From positions 1 through 44,660 of the forward strand of contig NZ_BJNT01000027.1 in assembly GCF_006539825.1 (NCBI RefSeq): a stretch of DNA of 44,660 bases, given 5' to 3'. Origin of the DNA: Corynebacterium variabile (GTDB lineage Bacteria; Actinomycetota; Actinomycetes; Mycobacteriales; Mycobacteriaceae). Positions 15,300 through 23,305 of the stretch are shown one piece after another (positions within the stretch are counted from its first letter, which is position 1; each line of letters starts with the position of its first letter). The notes under the pieces were generated by a model, which was given only the letters and a program-made list of their open reading frames with translations, did not search any database and was not told where the DNA came from. The translations under genes were made by a program, and so were the position numbers.

Positions 15300-16946
15300 C
15301 TACAGGTCGATCGAATCGATGATGCGGTAGCCATACCCCTGCTCCGCGAGGAAGCGCTGGCGGTGGGCGGCGTAGTCGGCGTCCAGTGTGTCACGGGTGA
15401 CCACGGAGTAGAAATACGCCGCCGACCCGTCCGGCTTCGGACGCAGGATGCGGCCCAGTCGCTGAGCCTCCTCCTGCCGGGATCCGAAGGTGCCGGAGAT
15501 CTGGATGGCCACGGACGCTCCCGGCAGGTCGATGGAGAAGTTCGCGACCTTCGACACGACGAGGACGCTCAGTTCACCGGCGCGGAAGGCGTCGAACAGC
15601 TCCTCGCGGCGCTTGTTCGGCGTCCTGCCGTCGATGACCGGGGCATCCAGCTCCTCGCCGAGCTCCTCGAGCTGGTCGATGTAGGCACCGATGACCAGTG
15701 CCGGCTCGCCGGCGTGTTTGGCCAGGATCTTCCGCACCACATCGGTCTTCACCGGCGAACACGCAGCCAGCCGGTACTTCTCGTTCTGCTCGGCGGTGGC
15801 GTAGATCATCCGGTCGTTGTCGCCGAGCTGGACACGCACCTCGGTGCAGTCGGCCGGGGCGATGAAGCCCTGCGCCTCGATGTCCTTCCAGGGCGCGTCG
15901 TAGCGCTTCGGGCCGATGAGGCTGAAGACGTCGTCCTCCCGGCCGTCCTCGCGCACCAGTGTGGCGGTGAGGCCCAGCCGACGCCGTGACTGCAGGTCAC
16001 TGGTCATCCGGAACACCGGCGCGGGCAGCAGGTGCACCTCGTCGTAGATGATGAGGCCCCAGTCGCGGGAGTCGAAGAGTTCGAGGGCGCGGAAGACGCC
16101 CTTCGTCTTGCGGGTGACGACCTGGTAGGTGGCGATGGTGACCGGGCGGATCTCCTTGCGCTCACCGGAGTACTCGCCGATCTCGTCCTCGGTCAGGCTC
16201 GTGCGGCGGATGAGCTCATCGCGCCACTGGCGTCCTGCGACGGTGTTGGTGACGAGGATCAGCGTGGTCGTCTTCGACTTCGCCATCGCCGCGGCACCGA
16301 CCATCGTCTTGCCGGCGCCACAGGGCAGCACGACCACACCGGAGCCGCCGGACCAGAAGGATTCCGCCGCCATCTCCTGGTAGTCGCGCAGCTCCCACTG
16401 CTCGTGCTCGGTGGACAGCTCGATGGGGTGCGCCTCACCATCGACGTAGCCGGCCAGGTCCTCGGCCGGCCACCCGACCTTGATGAGTTCCTGCTTGATC
16501 CGGCCGCGCTCGGAGGGGTGGACGATCACCGTGTCCGCGTCGATCTGCTCGCCGAGCATCGGCCGGATCTTCTTGTGCCGCTGGATCTCGGCGAGCACGG
16601 CGGCGTCCGAGGATTCCAGGACCAGGCCGTGGACCGGGGAGGTCGCCAGGGTCAGCCGCCCGTAGCGGTCCATCGTCTCGGCGATGTCGACGAGCAGGGG
16701 CTGCGGCACGGGGAACCGCGAGTAGGTCTCCAGGACGTGGACGACCTGCTCGGCGTCGTGCCCTGCGGCGCGGGCGTTCCACAGTGCCAGCGGGGTGATG
16801 CGGTAGGTGTGGACGTGCTCGGGGGCACGCTCCAGCTCGGCGAACGGCGCCAGGGCGATACGCGCCTCGGCTGCGGCCGGGTGGTCGATCTCGAGCAGGA
16901 CGGTCTTGTCGGACTGGACGATCAGTGGTCCGTCACCGATGGGCAC
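15300..16946 (-). CDS. ercC3: XPB/ERCC3-type DNA repair helicase
   Basis: The 548-residue superfamily 2 helicase shows Walker A LPCGAGKTMVG near residue 210, the DEVH box (IIYDEVHLLPAP) near 305, motif III GLTATLVREDG, and motif VI with QRLGRILRPK near 495. The N-terminal 180 residues carry the damage-recognition-like domain of bacterial XPB proteins, including LTLATSPVHGLVLES. Actinobacterial XPB unwinds DNA 3' to 5' and is thought to serve repair. The GTG start at 16946 has an AGGAG site 6 nt upstream. The next gene upstream encodes its usual partner, a helicase-associated protein, as in mycobacteria. Confidence 0.93.
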   Translation of the reverse strand: MPIGDGPLIVQSDKTVLLEIDHPAAAEARIALAPFAELERAPEHVHTYRITPLALWNARAAGHDAEQVVHVLETYSRFPVPQPLLVDIAETMDRYGRLTLATSPVHGLVLESSDAAVLAEIQRHKKIRPMLGEQIDADTVIVHPSERGRIKQELIKVGWPAEDLAGYVDGEAHPIELSTEHEQWELRDYQEMAAESFWSGGSGVVVLPCGAGKTMVGAAAMAKSKTTTLILVTNTVAGRQWRDELIRRTSLTEDEIGEYSGERKEIRPVTIATYQVVTRKTKGVFRALELFDSRDWGLIIYDEVHLLPAPVFRMTSDLQSRRRLGLTATLVREDGREDDVFSLIGPKRYDAPWKDIEAQGFIAPADCTEVRVQLGDNDRMIYATAEQNEKYRLAACSPVKTDVVRKILAKHAGEPALVIGAYIDQLEELGEELDAPVIDGRTPNKRREELFDAFRAGELSVLVVSKVANFSIDLPGASVAIQISGTFGSRQEEAQRLGRILRPKPDGSAAYFYSVVTRDTLDADYAAHRQRFLAEQGYGYRIIDSIDL

Positions 16947-16966
16947 TGCGGACTCCTCATGGGCGG

Positions 16967-17007
16967 GGTGTGGTGAACCGGTCCATTCTAGACCGGTTCG
17001 TCACACC
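16967..17007 (-). terminator. Strong hairpin overlapping the stop of the helicase-associated gene
   Basis: GAACCGGTC (16975-16983) and GACCGGTTC (16991-16999) pair perfectly around a 7-nt loop, and GGTGTG (16967-16972) pairs with CACACC (17002-17007) outside a 2-nt internal mismatch. The TGA stop of the upstream minus-strand gene (17003-17001) lies inside the stem. No U-tract follows, so it may attenuate rather than end transcription into the helicase gene. Confidence 0.55.
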
Positions 17008-19334
17008 GGTGCGGCGACCCAGGCGATGCGGTGCGGCTGGATCCGCAGTGAGACCCCGTCAGACTCGGTGACGCCCACGATAGACACCGGGCTCATCGTC
17101 ACCACCGAGATCCATTCCTGCACCGCCGACCCGTCGGCGTTAACGTAGCTGATCTCCACCCGCGTCCCGCGGTCGTAGGCGGAGCGCAACGTGGCCATGA
17201 TCTGGTGCGGGTCGCGCACCGTCTCCACGTCAGGCAGGTCTGTGCCCTCCGGGTCCTCGGCGTCGGAGACGGCCTGCCGGGTGCGGCGCAGCCCTTCCAC
17301 GGTCCCGGCGAGCTGGTCCTCGACTTCCTCACGAGAGACGGAGGGACGCCGCGGGTCGGGCACGAGGGACAGGACCGGACCATGGGTCGTGGCGGCGGCG
17401 TCCCCGTCGACTCCGACGCGGACCCCGGCGTCCTCCAGCAGGCTGACCACGCGGGAGAGCTGCGTGCGGCTGACCGCCACGGTCGGCGCGATGCGGCGCA
17501 GGGCGGCATCGCGGACCTCCCCGTCGGACAGAGACGCCAGCATGGTCAGGGCCGAGGTCAGCGTCGCCTCGTCGGGGGCGGTGAGGATGGTGGACGCCGT
17601 GCCCGCCGTCATCGCGCCGCTGGACCGGAAGGCGTCGTTGATGAGGTAGTCGAGGCCCTGGGGGATCTCCGGGGCCATGCCGGCGAGGAAGCCGCGGACC
17701 CGGTCAGCGGTCTCACCGGCCGCCGCGGCGCGCTTGAGGGATTCGGGGGAGATCCGCCACACGCTCGCCATTCCGGTGGACTCCACATCGGCGATCGCGC
17801 GCAGCATCGCCTCGTCGTCGGGTGCCAGCAGACCGGGGGCGAGGACGGTCATGTCGGCCTGGATGATCAGCATGCTCACCGGGGCGGGCAGCACGCCGGT
17901 CAGCGCGGTGGTCAGGGCATCTGCCGGGGCGTCGGACGCCAGGGCGACCGCCGCGCTGGTGGACTGCCCGTCGGCGCGCAGCCCCAGGGCCTCGGCTTCG
18001 GCGAGGACGCCGGCCACCGCCTGGGTCGGGGTCTTGGCAGCCAGGGAGGGGCGCAGCCGCCACAGCTGGACGGCGGCATCGTGCGCATCGTCTGGTGCAT
18101 CCTGCGTGGGGCCCAGCACGGTCACCAGTTCAACGGTGAGTTCGCGCAGCGCGGCAGTGGTCGGGTGGTCGAGACTGTCCTGGAGCAGGTGGGTGCCGGT
18201 CTCCGCCATCTCCCACGGGGAGTGCGGACTCGTCGACCAGCCGGACAGCAGCAGTGCCCACCGCCGGGCCATTCCCGCGGCCAGGAACTCCGCACCGCGG
18301 TCGGTGACCCCCCACACCTCCCCGTCGGGCCCGGCGGTGTCGACCTCAGGGGCGGGGACGGGCAGGCCGGGACCGATGAGGTCGGCGTGGCGGCACAGCA
18401 GCAGCGTCCCGGTGACCTCGTCGGTGGTGGTCTCCGTGGCCTTGGCGACACGGGTGATCTCACGGACACCGACCCCGCCGCCGCCCAGCGGACGCAGCGG
18501 TGCAGTGCCGAGCACGGTGAGCAGTTCGGTGACCTGCCGCAGTGTCTCCACCGCCCGGGCGACGCCCGCCCCGTCGGCCCGGTCGGTGACCGGGACCGGT
18601 TCGGGCGTGGTGAAGTCACCACCGGGATCCGGGGTCACCCGGCAGGCAATGACGGCGCCGACCCGCGGTGACAGGCGCGCCGTCTCGGCGTCCACCCGGT
18701 CGAGCAGGCCGGCGGCGATCATCCGGGCCAGCGGACGCTCCGGGTCGTCGAGGGACGCCGAATGTCCGATCCCGCCGGCGGTGGCGAGGGTGTCGAGCAG
18801 TCGGCGCTGCCGGTCGGGGAGTTCGGCGAGGACGTCGGGGAGATCCACGGTGGGGACGGGGCAGCGGTAGCCGTCGACCAGTGCCCAGGGCAGGTCGGTG
18901 GTACCGGTGAAGAAGCCCTGCAGGTCGCCGGGGATCGCGACGGGGAAGGGGTCCGGCCCGTCGTCGCCGGTGGGGGCGTTGTCGATGTGCAGGCCGGGGC
19001 CGTAGGCCAGTCCGCGGTGCGCCAGGGACCGCAGCACCTCCGGGATCTCCGCGGTGGTGGGGCGGCCGGTAGCCGGCGTCCCCGCCTCGTCGAAGAGGGA
19101 AGTCAGGGCGTCGGAGAGGGAGGAGGCGTCCACCGGATGATGGGCGGCACCGGCACGGGCCAGTCCGTGGAGGACGGCCAGGGACCGGGCGTCGAGCTGA
19201 CGCAGTGCGGCGACATCGGCGGTGAAGGTCCGGCCGTGGATGGCGCGCATACGCCACAGCAGGTCCACGAGGGTGGCGTCGTCATGGGCGGTGAGCCAGT
19301 CACCGTAGGACGGGAACGGTGTGTTGTCGGGCAT
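17001..19334 (-). CDS. Helicase-associated (XPB N-terminal-like) domain protein
   Basis: The 777-residue protein has winged-helix-like repeats in the first 450 residues (for example YRCPVPTVDLPDVLAELP) and an XPB/Ssl2 N-terminal-like domain around 480-620, where LIIQADMTVLAPGLLAP is the family hallmark. The C-terminal 110 residues carry a WYL-like strand pattern (RGTRVEISYVNADGS). It is paired with the XPB gene as in M. tuberculosis Rv0862c-Rv0861c. No helicase motor motifs are present, so it probably acts as a DNA-binding partner. The ATG at 19334 is preceded by TAAAAT 10 nt upstream, indicating a nearly leaderless mRNA. Confidence 0.82.
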   Translation of the reverse strand: MPDNTPFPSYGDWLTAHDDATLVDLLWRMRAIHGRTFTADVAALRQLDARSLAVLHGLARAGAAHHPVDASSLSDALTSLFDEAGTPATGRPTTAEIPEVLRSLAHRGLAYGPGLHIDNAPTGDDGPDPFPVAIPGDLQGFFTGTTDLPWALVDGYRCPVPTVDLPDVLAELPDRQRRLLDTLATAGGIGHSASLDDPERPLARMIAAGLLDRVDAETARLSPRVGAVIACRVTPDPGGDFTTPEPVPVTDRADGAGVARAVETLRQVTELLTVLGTAPLRPLGGGGVGVREITRVAKATETTTDEVTGTLLLCRHADLIGPGLPVPAPEVDTAGPDGEVWGVTDRGAEFLAAGMARRWALLLSGWSTSPHSPWEMAETGTHLLQDSLDHPTTAALRELTVELVTVLGPTQDAPDDAHDAAVQLWRLRPSLAAKTPTQAVAGVLAEAEALGLRADGQSTSAAVALASDAPADALTTALTGVLPAPVSMLIIQADMTVLAPGLLAPDDEAMLRAIADVESTGMASVWRISPESLKRAAAAGETADRVRGFLAGMAPEIPQGLDYLINDAFRSSGAMTAGTASTILTAPDEATLTSALTMLASLSDGEVRDAALRRIAPTVAVSRTQLSRVVSLLEDAGVRVGVDGDAAATTHGPVLSLVPDPRRPSVSREEVEDQLAGTVEGLRRTRQAVSDAEDPEGTDLPDVETVRDPHQIMATLRSAYDRGTRVEISYVNADGSAVQEWISVVTMSPVSIVGVTESDGVSLRIQPHRIAWVAAPV

Positions 19335-19435
19335 GGTCCGGACAATTTTACCCGTACCTCCCACGGGGGTGGACGCGGCACGTTGTTCGGGCGTCAGGTA
19401 CTGCCGTGCCGGTCAGGTGTGGAATGATGGGTGAC

Positions 19436-19630
19436 ATGGCTGATGTTGAGAAGAAGCACTTCGTTGATCCGGGCTGGCCGCAGGATGTCCCCGAGGGACA
19501 TCACGCCGTCACCGAACTCCATGCCGCCGATGCCGGCGCACTGAGCCCCTACGGTGACCTGGAGTTTCCGGTCCCCGCCGAGACCCTGCACTACGTGCAC
19601 CCGTTCACCGTGATCAACGGCGCGGAGTAG
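19436..19630 (+). CDS. Small acidic protein of unknown function
   Basis: The 64-residue product begins MADVEKKHFVDPGWP and ends THYVHPFTVINGAE-like (LHYVHPFTVINGAE). It is acidic, without signal peptide or membrane segment, and contains several aromatic and histidine residues. I do not recognise a named family. Its location between the helicase-associated gene and rpf, divergent from the former, matches the place of a short conserved gene in mycobacteria. ATG 19436 lies 7 nt after a weak AATGAT box; in-frame ATGs at 19424 and 19427 are alternatives. A strong terminator follows directly, which supports a real gene. Confidence 0.65.
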   Translation: MADVEKKHFVDPGWPQDVPEGHHAVTELHAADAGALSPYGDLEFPVPAETLHYVHPFTVINGAE

Positions 19631-19638
19631 AACCTCCC

Positions 19639-19668
19639 CGGAAGCACCCCGTACGCCGGGTGCTTCCG
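19639..19668 (+). terminator. Terminator of the small acidic protein gene
   Basis: An 11-bp perfect stem, CGGAAGCACCC (19639-19649) with GGGTGCTTCCG (19658-19668), closes an 8-nt loop 8 nt past the TAG stop. Confidence 0.8.
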
Positions 19669-19716
19669 TGCGCCCGCGTGCTCTCCGGTGCGCAGACACT
19701 TCGCCGGAGACGCAGA

Positions 19717-19754
19717 AGACGCCCCACGGAACAGTGATGTTCCGTGGGGCGTCT
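19717..19754 (-). terminator. Terminator of the rpf gene
   Basis: A perfect 16-bp stem, AGACGCCCCACGGAAC (19717-19732) pairing with 19739-19754, has a 6-nt loop AGTGAT. It lies about 50 nt beyond the minus-strand rpf stop and could also stop plus-strand read-through. Confidence 0.85.
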
Positions 19755-19801
19755 GTGCATTCCGCACATGCGACCGCCCGGGGGAGACCCCGGTGGTAGT
19801 T

Positions 19802-20413
19802 CTAGAACTTCAGGGCGGTGGCGGCGGCGTTGAAGCCGTCGAGGGCAGCGCTGTACTGGTCGTTCAGGTCGTTGCGGTTCGCGTTGTAGGCGTCGGTGAC
19901 CTCCTGCGGCACGGCGACACCGCGGGCGGCGGCCTCGTCGTTGAGCTGCTTCCAGACGGCGTCGATGGCGAGGACGTCATCGGCGGCGTTGAGCTGCTGG
20001 ACCTGGTTCTGGGAGGCCGGGGCGGCGGCCGGGGCGCTGCGCTCGGTCGGGGCGGAGCTCAGTCCGAGCTGGGAGGAGCAGGAGGGCCATGCGCCCCAGC
20101 CCTGGCCGGCGAGGACGCGCTCGCCGACGACGATCTGCTCTTCGCGGGAGGCCTGGTAGGCGTAGGGGGCGAACTCTCCTCCGCCGTAGCCGCTCCAGGT
20201 GCTCGGGGAGAACTGGAGACCACCGTGGAAGCCGTTGCCGGTGTTGATGGACCAGTCTCCGCCGGACTCACACTGTGCCAGGGCGTCCCAGTCGGAGTCG
20301 GGGGCGGCGGTGGCGGCCGGGGCCAGAGCGGCGCCCATGCCGGCGACGGCGATGCCGGCGACGGCGAGGCGCTTGGTGGAGGTCAGTCGGGTGCGGGTGT
20401 TGTGGCGTCCCAT
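19802..20413 (-). CDS. rpf: Resuscitation-promoting factor (transglycosylase domain, secreted)
   Basis: The 203-residue precursor has a twin-basic N-terminus, a hydrophobic segment (LAVAGIAVAGMGAALAPA) and a signal-peptidase site after ATAA near residue 38. The mature protein opens directly with the Rpf domain (about residues 40-115), including the catalytic glutamate in ALAQCESGGDWSIN and FHGGLQFSPSTW. Rpf proteins cleave peptidoglycan and help dormant or slow cells resume growth. The C-terminal 90 residues are alanine-rich and helical (DAVWKQLNDEAAARG) with no LysM or G5 domain, so it resembles the small Rpf1 type. ATG 20413 has GGAAGG upstream at a long spacing. Confidence 0.92.
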   Translation of the reverse strand: MGRHNTRTRLTSTKRLAVAGIAVAGMGAALAPAATAAPDSDWDALAQCESGGDWSINTGNGFHGGLQFSPSTWSGYGGGEFAPYAYQASREEQIVVGERVLAGQGWGAWPSCSSQLGLSSAPTERSAPAAAPASQNQVQQLNAADDVLAIDAVWKQLNDEAAARGVAVPQEVTDAYNANRNDLNDQYSAALDGFNAAATALKF

Positions 20414-20875
20414 GATGCGGTTCGTTCCTTCCGGTGCAGGGTGGTCGTTCCTGTGAGGTCTGACGCTGCCCTGCGGAGTCCGTTGATGTCTCTGTGGATA
20501 GTGCAAGCGGGGACGTCCCCGCTCGGTTCGTTGGACAGCGTAACGGATTGGTCACGGTTTAGTCACGCTCTTGGGCTGAAATGCCGTGATTTTCGGGCAG
20601 GACGCGGGGTTTCCGGCATCGTCGTGACCGGAGCGTTCCTCAGCTGTCATCCAGCCGTGATTCGGTAAAGGTGCTGGTCAGCGCGTTCGTTATCGTTTCG
20701 TGCCCAAATTGTTACCGTATTGTGATTTTTTGGCACGGGTCCGGACTGTGGCGTTCGTCACACCGAGTCGATGCTGGGACTGCGGTGACTGCTGTGACTG
20801 TTGATAGTGGGGTAATGTCGTCTCTTCCGCTGTCGAGACCCGGTGGCGGAACGGAACAGAGAGTATGGAGGACAC
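20414..20875. promoter_or_regulatory. Divergent regulatory region between rpf and the cold-shock gene
   Basis: This 462-nt region has no gene. About 95 nt upstream of the rpf start lies the perfect 16-nt palindrome GCGGGGACGTCCCCGC (20507-20522), either an operator or a leader hairpin. Near 20699-20739 an imperfect inverted repeat CGTGCCCAAA/TTTTGGCACG brackets an AT-rich stretch unusual for this genome. A T-run at 20725-20730 belongs to it. A c-di-AMP (ydaO) riboswitch, known before some actinobacterial rpf genes, could not be recognised. Confidence 0.45.
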
Positions 20876-21265
20876 ATGCCGACCGGCAAGGTGAAGTGGT
20901 TCGACGCCGACAAGGGCTTCGGATTCGTGTCTAACCCCGGCTATGACGACGTCCACGTGGGGCGCTCTGCGCTCCCGGAGGGCGTCACGGAACTCGTCCC
21001 CGGCCAGCGGGTCGAGTATGACGTGGCCACCGGCCTGCGGGGCAAGGCCCCTGAGGCCCTTCGTGTGACGGTGCTGGACCAGGGGCCGCGGCGTGCCGCC
21101 CACAAGTACACCCCGGAGAAGCTGCACGGGCTGGTGCAGGACACGGTCTCCCTGCTGGAGAACCGGGTCCAGCCGGTCCTGGAGTCCGGCAGGCGGCCGG
21201 GACGTAAGGAGGGCCACCAGGTCGCCGAGATCCTGCGGACCATCGCCCGCGAACTCGACTCCTGA
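20876..21265 (+). CDS. Cold-shock-domain protein with C-terminal extension
   Basis: Residues 1-66 form a cold-shock domain: MPTGKVKWFDADKGFGFV keeps the RNP1 motif intact, while RNP2 reads DVHVGRSAL in place of the usual VFVHFS-type strand. Residues 67-129 form a basic helical extension (SLLENRVQPVLESGRRPGRK, VAEILRTIARELDS), as in the longer CspB proteins of corynebacteria and mycobacteria. Such proteins bind single-stranded RNA or DNA and act as RNA chaperones. ATG 20876 has a perfect GGAGG 5 nt upstream. The altered RNP2 may lower or change nucleic-acid preference. Confidence 0.92.
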   Translation: MPTGKVKWFDADKGFGFVSNPGYDDVHVGRSALPEGVTELVPGQRVEYDVATGLRGKAPEALRVTVLDQGPRRAAHKYTPEKLHGLVQDTVSLLENRVQPVLESGRRPGRKEGHQVAEILRTIARELDS

Positions 21266-21294
21266 CCTGCGGCCCCGACCGGCCCCCGCTGACG

Positions 21295-21882
21295 TCACTT
21301 CTTCGGCGCGATGGACCAGACGGCGACGACGGGCTCTTCCTCGTCACCGGAGTCGTCGATGAGGACGCTCTGGATCTCGACGCCGATGAGGCGGGGATGG
21401 TTGCCGTCGTCGTCGGTCAGGCTCGACGACCCCTCGATGGTGACCTCCTTCGCCTCATTGGCGGCGTAGCTGCTGCTGGAGTTCGCCCCCTCATCGTCGT
21501 AGACCTGTAGCAGCGTCCAGTCGTGGTCGTACACGTCGGAAGGCAGTTTGAGGGTGATCTCACCGTCAGCCGGGATGTCGAGGGTCGAGGGATCCTCGTC
21601 GTTGGTCCGCTCGTCGCCGTCTGCCCAGATGGACCACGGTGCCAGCTCCGTCTCCCCGCCGTCGGCGGACACGGCGGTGACCCGCAGGTCGGCCGGCTTG
21701 GTGCCGTCCCGGGAGTCCATGTACTTCTGGATGCCCAGCACTGCCCCGGCCACCGCGGCCACCAGCACGATGACCCCCAGGAACATGAGGAGCTGCTTGC
21801 GCTGGGCGGCCTTGCGCCGCTGCTTCTTGGTGAGTCTCGGGGCCTTGGAAGACTCGGCGGACTCAGTGGACTCGTCCGGCAT
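21295..21882 (-). CDS. Membrane-anchored extracytoplasmic protein, DUF2771-like
   Basis: The 195-residue protein has a charged cytoplasmic start (LTKKQRRKAAQRKQ), one transmembrane helix (LLMFLGVIVLVAAVAGAVLG, residues about 32-52) and an exported domain of about 140 residues. That domain includes APWSIWADGDE, LPSDVYDHDWTLLQVYDDEG and a closing VVAVWSIAPKK. Its place after an MFS gene, as in mycobacteria, fits the DUF2771 family; no function is known. ATG 21882 follows AGCAGG and lies 25 nt after the MFS stop, so it is the last gene of the operon with the MFS and cyclotransferase genes. Confidence 0.72.
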   Translation of the reverse strand: MPDESTESAESSKAPRLTKKQRRKAAQRKQLLMFLGVIVLVAAVAGAVLGIQKYMDSRDGTKPADLRVTAVSADGGETELAPWSIWADGDERTNDEDPSTLDIPADGEITLKLPSDVYDHDWTLLQVYDDEGANSSSSYAANEAKEVTIEGSSSLTDDDGNHPRLIGVEIQSVLIDDSGDEEEPVVAVWSIAPKK

Positions 21883-21907
21883 AGGGACCTGCTTTCGCTC
21901 GGCGGGG

Positions 21908-23305
21908 TCAGGACCGTGACCGCGCCCGGCCGATGAGGGAACCCACACCGAGACCACGGGACGCAAGGATCACATTGACGAAGAACACTGTACCGGTGGC
22001 GGCCAGGACGGCCATACCGACAGTGAGCTCGGTCGGCAGCAGCAGGCCCAGCGTCCCGCCGAGCACCCACGACAGCTGCAGCGTCGTCTCGGACAGTCCG
22101 AATGCGGACGCCTGGGCCGACGGGTTCAGCCCCGACTGGATCGTCGCGTCGAGACAGGACTTCGAGATCGCAGACCCCAGCGAGAGCAGAAGCGTCGCCA
22201 CCGCCGCAGTGGGCACACCGTCGACCACGGCTGCGACGACCACGGAGGCCAGCGAGACGACGGCCAGCATGATGACGGTGAACCGTGGCCGGGAGAACTT
22301 CACCCGGGAGCCGACCGCATTGCCCAGGAAGGTGCCCACACCGCCGGCCGCGCCGACGACACCGAGCAACGCCAGCTGTTCGGCGCCTGAGAGGGTGTGG
22401 GAGGACTTCGCCACGAAAGCGACGTAGATCGTCATGAACCCGGTGCCGAGCCGCTGCATCGCGGTGCCCCACATCGCGGTCCGGGTGGCGTCGGGGAAAC
22501 GCACGGACATCGACCGTCGCCACCGTCCGATCAACGACGAGGACGCAGAGGACGCAATGGGTGCCACGACAGTCGGAGCCTCCTCCACATCCGGCGCACC
22601 CATTGCCGGACCGAGGTCATCGGTCGGGGCGAAGGGGTCGGCGAAGATCTCGTCACCACTGCTCTCCGCGGTCGACGGGATGAGGCCGCAGAGGTAGATG
22701 CCGACCAGCGCGCACAACAGCAGCAGCCACAGTGCCTCCTTGGGGGAGAAGACGAAGGCCACGGCCGCCGCCGCAGCGCCGACCATCATCGATCCGCCGA
22801 TGTGCCCGGTGATCATCAGCCGCGCATTCGCCCGCACCAGGTCGAGGTTCTCCGGGGCGAGTCGCGGTGTCACCGAGGATTTCAGCACCCCGTAGGATTT
22901 CGACAGCACCAGCATCCCGAGTGCCGCCGGGTACAGCAGCCATGAGTCGAAGTTCTGCAGCAGCACTGCGGCGAGGATCACCCGGGCGGCGAAGGTCAGT
23001 GACATCGCGACGCGGCGTCCGGTCCGGATCCTGTCGAGCAACGGACCGATCACCGGGGCCAGGACCGCGAAGGGGGCGATCGTCACCAGCAGGTAGGCGG
23101 CGACCGAGCCCTTGGACTCTCCGGTCGTCGCCGAGAAGAAGAGTGTTCCGGCCAGGGAGACGGCGAGCACGGCGTCCACCGCGAAGTTTGCGATGGTGGC
23201 GTACATCAGTGCCGTCAGCCCTGATTCGCGGGCCCCGTCGGCACCGAGCATGCCGTAGACCTTCGCGGTGAGCCGGTGCGTCCGGCCCGGCCGGTCGGTG
23301 TTCAC
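21908..23305 (-). CDS. Major facilitator superfamily protein
   Basis: The 465-residue protein has about twelve transmembrane helices split by a long acidic loop at residues about 205-255 (SSGDEIFADPFAPTDDLGPA). GPLLDRIRTGRR in the loop after the second or third helix is the MFS signature region. It resembles the MFS gene next to DUF2771 in mycobacteria (Rv0876c position). Its substrate is unknown. The GTG start at 23305 overlaps the stop of the cyclotransferase gene by 4 nt (GTGA), showing translational coupling. Confidence 0.83.
   Translation of the reverse strand: MNTDRPGRTHRLTAKVYGMLGADGARESGLTALMYATIANFAVDAVLAVSLAGTLFFSATTGESKGSVAAYLLVTIAPFAVLAPVIGPLLDRIRTGRRVAMSLTFAARVILAAVLLQNFDSWLLYPAALGMLVLSKSYGVLKSSVTPRLAPENLDLVRANARLMITGHIGGSMMVGAAAAAVAFVFSPKEALWLLLLCALVGIYLCGLIPSTAESSGDEIFADPFAPTDDLGPAMGAPDVEEAPTVVAPIASSASSSLIGRWRRSMSVRFPDATRTAMWGTAMQRLGTGFMTIYVAFVAKSSHTLSGAEQLALLGVVGAAGGVGTFLGNAVGSRVKFSRPRFTVIMLAVVSLASVVVAAVVDGVPTAAVATLLLSLGSAISKSCLDATIQSGLNPSAQASAFGLSETTLQLSWVLGGTLGLLLPTELTVGMAVLAATGTVFFVNVILASRGLGVGSLIGRARSRS

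Noticed and set aside
20414..20700. Possible c-di-AMP (ydaO) riboswitch before rpf
   Set aside because: The conserved riboswitch core could not be found by eye; only a palindrome and weak repeats are visible.
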